From positions 6,760,480-6,824,479 of the forward strand of contig JAVLUZ010000143.1 of assembly GCA_036768485.1 (NCBI GenBank): a DNA stretch of 64,000 nt, given 5' to 3'. Both the position numbers and the translations under genes were made by a program. The notes under the pieces are model-generated. The model made no database searches and was not told the origin of the DNA. It saw only the letters and a program-made list of their open reading frames with translations. This DNA comes from Mermis nigrescens (lineage: Eukaryota > Nematoda > Enoplea > Mermithida > Mermithidae). Of the stretch, positions 48,501-57,500 are shown one piece after another (the stretch's first letter is position 1; each line of letters opens with the position of its first letter).

Positions 48501-51500
48501 CCAGAAAAGTTTTAACGTTTTTACTGCTTCTGACCTCAAAAATGATGCAAAAAACATTCCATTACGTTTAAAATCGCAGAACAGTCCGGCCGACCCTTCA
48601 GGGTGGATAATACCCCCCTCATCTCCCCTCTGTAACTACACGTGGGCGTGGGGGGTTGGGGAGTCTGCATACCCAAAAGTTGGAATACCCCCAGAAATCA
48701 AAGATACCCCCTCCAGAATTCAATTTTTGAAAATTTTTTTGCCTTTCTAGTGATTTTTTGATTCCATTTGATAGTGTTTGATGAGAAACGTCGAAAAATG
48801 GTGTTTTTTGCGCCATACGACCACGTTTAAGACCATTTTTTGACCTTCGAAAATTTTTCACCCTCCCCCTCCCCAGAAATTTTCCACCACCCCCCCCCGC
48901 AGAATTTCGGTGCTGCCCACCTATGTCTGTAACATGTATGGTTGGCAATATCTTCTGTCGGAAAAATTAGTTGTATGTACATTGGTTAATCCCTGCAATC
49001 GGTTCTTGCCCTATTAAATGCTAAATACCGCAATATCGTCAAGGGGGTTATCTAATTGATAGCAAAGCCGTACAACTTTCCGCGTTTTTTTAATAGTTTT
49101 TCGGAATAAACGCAAGGATAAAATGTCGCATGGAAAAAAACAGCAGAATATATAACGCGAAGCGTCCTGGACACACAGGCAAACAGCTGATTGCGCTCAC
49201 GTGTGCTCCATAGTTTAATACTAATTCCGGGTGGAACCGACAATTTTTTTAAATGCCTTTTTTAGGTTCAAAAACATCATTTTTGGCGCTAGGGTGTAAA
49301 CAAATCATTTTAGCGTAGGAATCGCTTGCAGTTGGCCAAAATTTTTCAAACGAGGGACGATATCTTTTTATATATGTCGAATGCATTAGGTCTCATAATT
49401 CTATATTCGTGTTAGCCTGAGTTGCTACCAGACATGCACAGCATGGAAATTCCGGGGTGGGGGTGGTGAAATTTAAAAATGCCTTTTTTCGGGCCCAAAA
49501 AATGTTAAGTATGCGTCAAAAACGTCGTTTTAGGCGTTTCTGACTATGCTCTCTTTTTCCTGACCATAAATACATAAAAAGTGTCGAAAAAATCAAAAAC
49601 TCGAAGAAATTGGATAAAATATAGTCAAAACATGAATACGCCGGCAATTTGACAATTCCGAGCAAATAGATAATTAAATAATCAAGAAGCACCTTTGCTA
49701 CGATTTTTCAGGGAATTTCAGGAAGCTTTTGAAAAATAGCGAATTCTGGGAGAGATTGAAAATTTTTCTGGTGGTGGGACTCTCAAGATCATGTTTATAT
49801 GGTTGCTACGTGTAACATCGGAGTGTGGCATTTTTGAACCCCCTTTACAGACATGCATAGTTTGTGAATTTTGGAGGGGGGTGAAAAAACCGAAAATTTT
49901 TAATAAAATTCCCTTCATGCTCAAAAACATCATTTATTTTCTTAAAATTTTTGGTTGTTGCTCAGATTTTTGCAGAATGTGCTGTGTTTGTGGTATAACG
50001 AATCGTGCATTTCAATTTCGGTCATTTTCTTCGGTGCATTAGCATTAAATACCTATATACAGGCCCGTATCCAGCATTTTTATTTGGGGGGGGCGAAAAC
50101 TTTGAGGTCAAATATCTCATGAACCATTAGGAGATGGTCAAAAATGAATGCATTTTTGAGCATATCTCAACGAGCTGTATGCAATGGTTAAAAAGATGTC
50201 AAGAAATTTTTTTAAAATTTTTTGACTTGATTCCATACTCATATTACACAAATCTATCGTTTAAACAATCTAAATCTACAACTGATTTCTCATCATTCAA
50301 TCGACGAATAATTTCCTAACTTCTGTCTTTGTGATTAATCTTTTCATTCACAAAGAAAAACAATACAGAAAATGAATAATTCGGCGCGAAGCGCCGAAAA
50401 ATTTGACATGTTTTACATGTCTAACTGAAATTTGAGCGGTTTTGGGTGGGCTAGAAGACGAAAACTATACATCAACGAAAAATGCGGCGCGAAGCGCCGA
50501 AAAAATTTCGATTTTATATACTATCTCAAAAGTACGCTAAAAACCTGTTTCGGTAGTGTTTTAGACCTACTTTAAGAATTTTTCATTTTTTCCTTTGGGG
50601 GATCCTTGTCTGTTTTAAAATTATTTTTCATTTCCGGAGGGGCTCCCTAAATACGGCCCTACCCATATCTCCTAGGAACTATGCTCAATGAATGGTGTCA
50701 ATTTTAAAGAAAAATAGAAATTTTTTGTGACACTACGTGCTCGTCATTTTATTTATGGTAAAGATTAATTTGTGCGCTGAAAACCCAAACATAGTATTAG
50801 CAGTTCAGTTCAAAGCATGTATTTTTTGTGTTTAACATCATTTGTGTTCCAATTTCCACTTTAAAGAGTTCATTTATTTCCAGTAAACAAATGTTAATTT
50901 ATCTACTGATTATGTACATGGCAGTTCTTGGATTTAAGACTCCCGATTCTACATTTTTATTTCCGAATTAGTCGTGTCTTCCGGCTGTACTACGCCATAA
51001 AAGTCAAGTTTTAAACATTTTTTCTTACCAAGATTGTAGCTGATGCGATAAATATTCCCGACAGCACAAGCTTGATTATACAAGAACAATAAATCCGGCG
51101 CGCAAGCGCTGTAAAAGTTGAGTTCACTAGCTGAAAAGTACACTGAAAACCTGTTTTGGTGGTGTTTTAGACCTACTTTGAGAATTTTTCATTTTTTCCT
51201 TTGGGGCCCCTCGCGTGTTTCAAAAATTATTTTTCATTTCCAGAGGGGCCGCCCCCCTGAATATATGCGGTCAGGCCCGTATCCAGGATTTTATTTCGGG
51301 GGGGGCCGAAAATTTCTGAGGCTAGATATCTCGAAAACCATTAGGAGATGGGCGAAAATAAAGACAGTTTTGAGCGTATCTCGGCTAGCTCTATACGATG
51401 GTGAAGAAAAATTTCAAAAAAAATTCAAAAAATTTTTTTACTCAATTCCATATTAATATACAGCAAATTTATCATTTAAGCTGATTTCTCATCACTTAAT

Positions 51501-54500
51501 CGACGAATTATTTCTTATCTCTTGCCTTTGCACTTAATCATTGTGCCTTTACAGAGAAAAACAATGCAGATAATGAATAATTCGGCGCCAAGAGCCGAAA
51601 AAATTGACATAATCTGCATGTCAAGTTCAAATTTGAGCGGTTTTGAGCGGGCTAGAAGACAAAAAACATATATAACCTATAAATACGGCGCGAAGCGCGG
51701 AAAAATTTCATGTTTCCCATGTCAAACCTCAAATTTGAGCTGTTTTGAGTGAGCTAGAAGGAAAAACTATAGCTAAACAATGAATCCGGCACAAAGCGTT
51801 AGAAAAAATTGACATGCTCTCTATGTCTAACTCAAATTTTAGCGATTTTCATCGGTTTAGAAGACAAAACCTTACATAAAGAATAAATCCGGCGCGAAGC
51901 ACCGGAAAATTTTGAGTTTACTAGCTCAAAAGCACGCTAAAAACCTGTTTTGGCGGTGTTTCAGACCCACTTCGCCAATTTTTCATTTTTCCCTTTGGGG
52001 GACCCTTGGGAAAAACAAAAATTTTTCCCATTTGAGGCAGGCCCCACCCCTGATCACGGGCCTGTATACGGCTCTCCTATATGTATAGTAAATGTGTGAA
52101 ATCAGCCGTTTTTATGATGATCGGCTAGCTTACCCACGCAATTTTTTATTGTGAAGAGTTCAAATTAAAATGAATAGTGTGAAAATTTGGCATATTTATT
52201 GTCTTTTTCTCTGTTTTTGAGTGTTAGTTAGTCTATTTTTTAGTTTCATAATTTTATTTTATTTATTTGATCTTTTTTATTTTATTTTGATTTCTGTAAC
52301 AATATATATTATTTGTTTCTTTATTTAAGTTTTCATTCAGTTTAATGATTTTTAGAGGAATTTCGGTATTTTATGCTACAGTCGCTCTTCGAAGAAACTG
52401 CCGAATCACCCGATACTTCCAATAAGGTAATTTCCTCAATTTTGTTTCTAAATGATATTCTTATCTCTGTTTACACGCGTATTTGCCTTTTTTATCCGTT
52501 TATGTTTTTTATTTTATTTTATTTATTTATTTTTGTATTTCTTTATCTGATTTTCTATCTAATTATTCCTGTATTTACTGGAATAATTGTATTTGTTTTG
52601 AAACTTTTTCAAATTTTCAGTACAAATTCGTCCTGCTACCTCAGTTTGCGTGCGATTCTAAAAGTATCGAAGACGCTATGAAGTCTGACTTCAAATATGA
52701 GGTGATTGTTACATACTCGTATTCCAATATGCGCGTCATATAGGTGGGCATAATAATAACGGTCGAAATTTTGGTTGGGGTCTTCGGCCCTTTTTTTGGG
52801 GGGATAATTCTCAATTTTTGGCCCATGACACAAAAATCGCCTAAAAATGACCAAAAATTTCAAATTTTCCTCGAAATTCGGGAGATCAACGATTTTTCAA
52901 CGTTGGGTATACGGGCGGACGACCGTTTTTGGCCGAAATCTTTCTTGTTATGTATGTATGTACATGTTTGAGAAAAGATCCCCAGTCGAAATCTCTATCT
53001 CCTTATCCCCAAACACTTAAATTTTCTCCTCTCGATTTTGGCAAAAATTGATGACTTTACCATTTTCAGGGTTTTCAGTTTTTTTGCCATTTCGTTCCAA
53101 AAATAACGGTATTTAGCCACACGTGGGCCTGGGGGTAGGGTATGCATTTTTCTATGAAGGCCGAATACCCCTCTGAAACCAAAATATCTCCCCAGAATTC
53201 TATTTTTGAAATTTTTCGCAATTTTTGATGCAAATGGATAGTGCTCGATGAGAACAAACGTTGAAAAATTGTGTTTTTTTTTCGCAAAACACCATTTTTT
53301 GACCTTTGGAAATATCTTGCACCCCCCATGGAATTTTGATACTGCCCACCTATGTATTTAACCTTGTGCCCCCTGAAAATTTTTGACTACACCATCCGCA
53401 AAAAAATTTAAGCTGTTGCATATCTGTGTATGTCTGTATCAATGCCAGAGAATATTCCAGACACATTGGCTTTCAGATTCAAACTGGACAGGGCTGCATC
53501 AACTGTTTAGGTTCTGAGAACACAACAAACATTGATGTTTGATGTTATGGATAGTTACAAACTCCGTTAGGCAATGTGGTTTAATTAATGCCTTCTTGGA
53601 TTCTCCAGTCTCCATTGATTCAATTAATGAATGTTCAATTCAAGTCAATGAAACTCTGTGAGTACACAAAGACATGAAATCATCAGACGTTTCTGAGTCT
53701 CCTGTATTTTATCCCGTGATCTTCGGTGTATGAAAGTGTATTATCATCTGCAGAATTCTCATTGATTATCATAGGCTTTCTGTGGTCCATTCATCCATGC
53801 ATATCACATCTTTTTCTATAGGCATATTAACTCATATTACATTAATCAACGATGCTGAGATGTACATTCAATCCCTTTCAACAAAGTATTTTGCTCATTC
53901 TGGCACTACTTCTGTGGCACTATGTCCTTCAACGAAATCTTCTCAAATCGTCAAATCTGAAGTCCTTTAATGAAAAAAATATACTGTTTCTGCTGTGCTG
54001 AACTGTCATCTATCAATCCTGAGTCAATGGCATCATCACAAACGTCTCTACTTGCCTAATATACATTTGATCCTAAGATCCCGTTTCAATCAGAGCTTCA
54101 TCAAGTCTTCCAAACTGAAGACGTCAAGGAAATCCTCAGAAAGGTTAAAAGCATAGCTCAGTCTCAGTCTCAGAACAATTAGTTAACATCCCTTTTCACA
54201 AAGAATCCCGTTTGGCCTAAGATGAATTCAAAGTCTTTATACGTTTACTTCTAATTGCAAATTTTATAACCATATTATCCGCAGACCTGAATGTATCAAA
54301 ACAGGTTGTTCAACAATGAAACATCTTTAATATTTCTAGTTTCTGAGGCAAAATCTGTCAATTTACTCTCATTGGCATATTGGAAAATTCATTTTCACCT
54401 CAAGTATTGTATGCAAACATATCAAATCTTATTACTCAATTCAACAAACTGTGTGCAAATCTTTTTACAGTTTTATACTGAATATGCTAAACACATTTCT

Positions 54501-57500
54501 AAAAATAGTTCAAAGTCTTTGTACATTGAAAAATCTTTGCAAATACAACAAAGCACTAGTTTTAATCATTTAAAATCCAGTATTTCTACAATCAACTCAT
54601 TTCAGGTACTTTTGTTTCTGTCCATTGCAAACATTCTACATATTTTTAGAAAATTGTGCTACATAAACATGGCTACATTATACATTTTTCTGATCTTTGA
54701 ATACAGTGATTCTACTTCCTATCTCTCTTTATAAATGTAATAAATCAAATTATTCTTACACCTAAAGATTTTTAAATTTTCATCAATTAAATTTCAACAA
54801 CAACAACAGATATAAGCAAAAGTCAATGAAAAATTTAATGAAATCCATTTAACACAATATTCACAATAGGCATGATCCTCAAAGACATTTCAAAGGGTTG
54901 AAACAGTAGAATGGACAAAGAGCCTCATTTCAGCTAATCCTCAGCATTTACAAGGCCTCAACCTCAAAGCAAGGCCATTCAAAGAAGTCACAGAGAACAG
55001 AGAACAGAATGCAATTCTCCGAATAATTTAATATATATCATTGAATATCAAATATTTCGAACATCTACATTTGAAACTATTTTCTGAGCATAACATGGAC
55101 ACAAATCCATACAATTATGAATTGCAGCAGAAACCTGATATTAATAGCAGACAGATTAGTTTGTCTCATACCACTACATGAATAAGAGAAAATTTATTCA
55201 AATCAGAAAGAGACTGAAGGAATGCTCAGCTATCAGGTGCAAACTCCTCTTCTCAGAATATTTATGAAGACAACCTTTTCAAATATTTTGAGTCAAATTG
55301 CACACAACAAAAGTGCTAACTGTCAATTTCTAAAGTGTGGCTATTTGCAAATATGGCGAAATGAACGAACAGATATCTCACAAACATATGACAACTCAAA
55401 ATTGCAAGGTAGCTCAACGCATACCTTTAACGAAATTTCCGTGGGAATCCTATGCATTTTTAAGACTGAGAGGGTCCATTCCATTTATCAAAACAGCAAA
55501 ACACCGCTCAACAACACCAGCACAGGCCTAGCAGAAATGGGAATATCATTTTCAAAGATTGGAATGAAGAGATATGAGAGGACATCAACTGCTAGTTAGG
55601 ATATCTGAGATACAAATACACAAACACATATGATTTCAACTGCTGTGGATCGAAGTGTGATGCAGTTTGCAAATGAAAATCTGAAACCATAAAAAGATAT
55701 CAATAAAATTTACAAAGAGGTCAACAAACATTTTTCAGAACATTACTAATATTCCTGTTTCTCAAAGGGCTGTCAAATATATCATTTCAAATACAGTTTC
55801 TAGAGAACTCAAAGAATGCAAACTGTTTGTCTCTGACAACTCCTCTTCTAAGATAGGCTGAAATCCAACACAAATCAATTTTGTCTATGAATGAACGTGT
55901 TCATAGATTCAACCCTCTTTTCATATCTATTCATTTGTTTTTAAAAAATTTGCCAAAGAAACACTATTTAATAACACTTTTTGCAGATGAATCCATTCAT
56001 TAATTATCTTGATCTTCATTGATTCATTTGGTATTGTGAAGATTGTTAATATTTGTATCTGTAATATTTTCAGTTGTATTACAGATGACTTTATAGCTTT
56101 CTCAGTCAGTTTATGTCTCATTCTTTCAAACTGTTAAAGACATGACTGCCTGCTGAAACTGTATATCAATTAAACAAACAGTGCATTGAATGAGGCATAT
56201 TCAGCAGAAATTTTCATGTAGAATCTTTGGAACATCTTTGCTTGCTTTAAGATTTTTGAATAGATTTATAAAGGACGTGTTGAGGAGCACTGGTGGATCA
56301 GCTGAACAACTCTGTCTCTATCAACAAAATATTGATGCATTTGAAATGGAAAATGTCGATAATCAGAAACAGGAATAGCTAAGATATTTACTATGGAATG
56401 GCATTGTTTTATAAATCCTTTGTACATACTTGCAATAATTTGTAATTTTTTTCTGCAAATGTTCAGACTTTTGATTTCCTTTGCTTGTAAAAAGATATCT
56501 GCAAAAGCTTTATTTCACGGCCTTCTGGATTTGGAATCACACACTGGCAGTATGTAAAAATGTGTATGTTTAAAAATATATTTATATAAAATATCTACAA
56601 AAATTTGTTCGCTCATACAAAGACTCTTCGCAATTTACTGGTCCCCCATTTTGGGATTTCACCCTTCCCTCAACTCTGGACCTTGGGAAACTATGATCCA
56701 GAGAAGAAGTACAGTGCAGTTTCCGTCATATTACCTGCCACACCGAGAATCGGGATGACCGAAAAAAGCGTGTTTAAACATGCATTAGTGCAAAAGCGAG
56801 CACAACAATGGCTACAGTCCTGTCTTTACTTAGCTTATTTCGTTTGCTCGTTTATTTCTTCGACACTGTTTTCTTATTTATAGTAATGAAAGTTTTTAAG
56901 TGCTTGTTCAGCCATATTTTTTATCAACTTCTCCAAGTCTTCATCAACGGCTACTTGTTAAATTAAGTGTGCTTTCATGCTGCTGACTTTTCCTTCAAAC
57001 ATTTAATCTACTATTATTGAAAATAAAAATGAATTGTTTGACATTCGATAAAGTGTTTAATATTACGATTATTCTCTAGCTCATGTGCCTACAAAATATT
57101 CTAAGAGTACTATTTATGGGTATAGGTATATAAGCTTGACCCATCGGCGTACCCTCGGCCGAGGCAAAGGATTACTAAGTCGCCTCGGCCTCGGCCGATG
57201 CCGAGGGATCCAAAAGTGCCCTCGGTCCGATCCTTGTTGAAACCCAAAAATTGCTAGATAGCTATGTGCTTCGTAGGAAAACGGCTCTATTTTCTTTTTG
57301 GGTCCAGAAAGTTAGCCTCTTTTGGTGTCAGAAAACTAGCTATATAGTGTTTTTGGATTCACAAACATCGCTACATAGCCTTCTTTGACTAAAGCCAGCT
57401 ATAAATCCCTTGTTGGAGTCGAGAAAATAGCTATATATCCTTTTGAAACTCAAAAAAGACAACTAAATAGCATTTCTGAGCTCAAAAAAAGACTTTAGTA

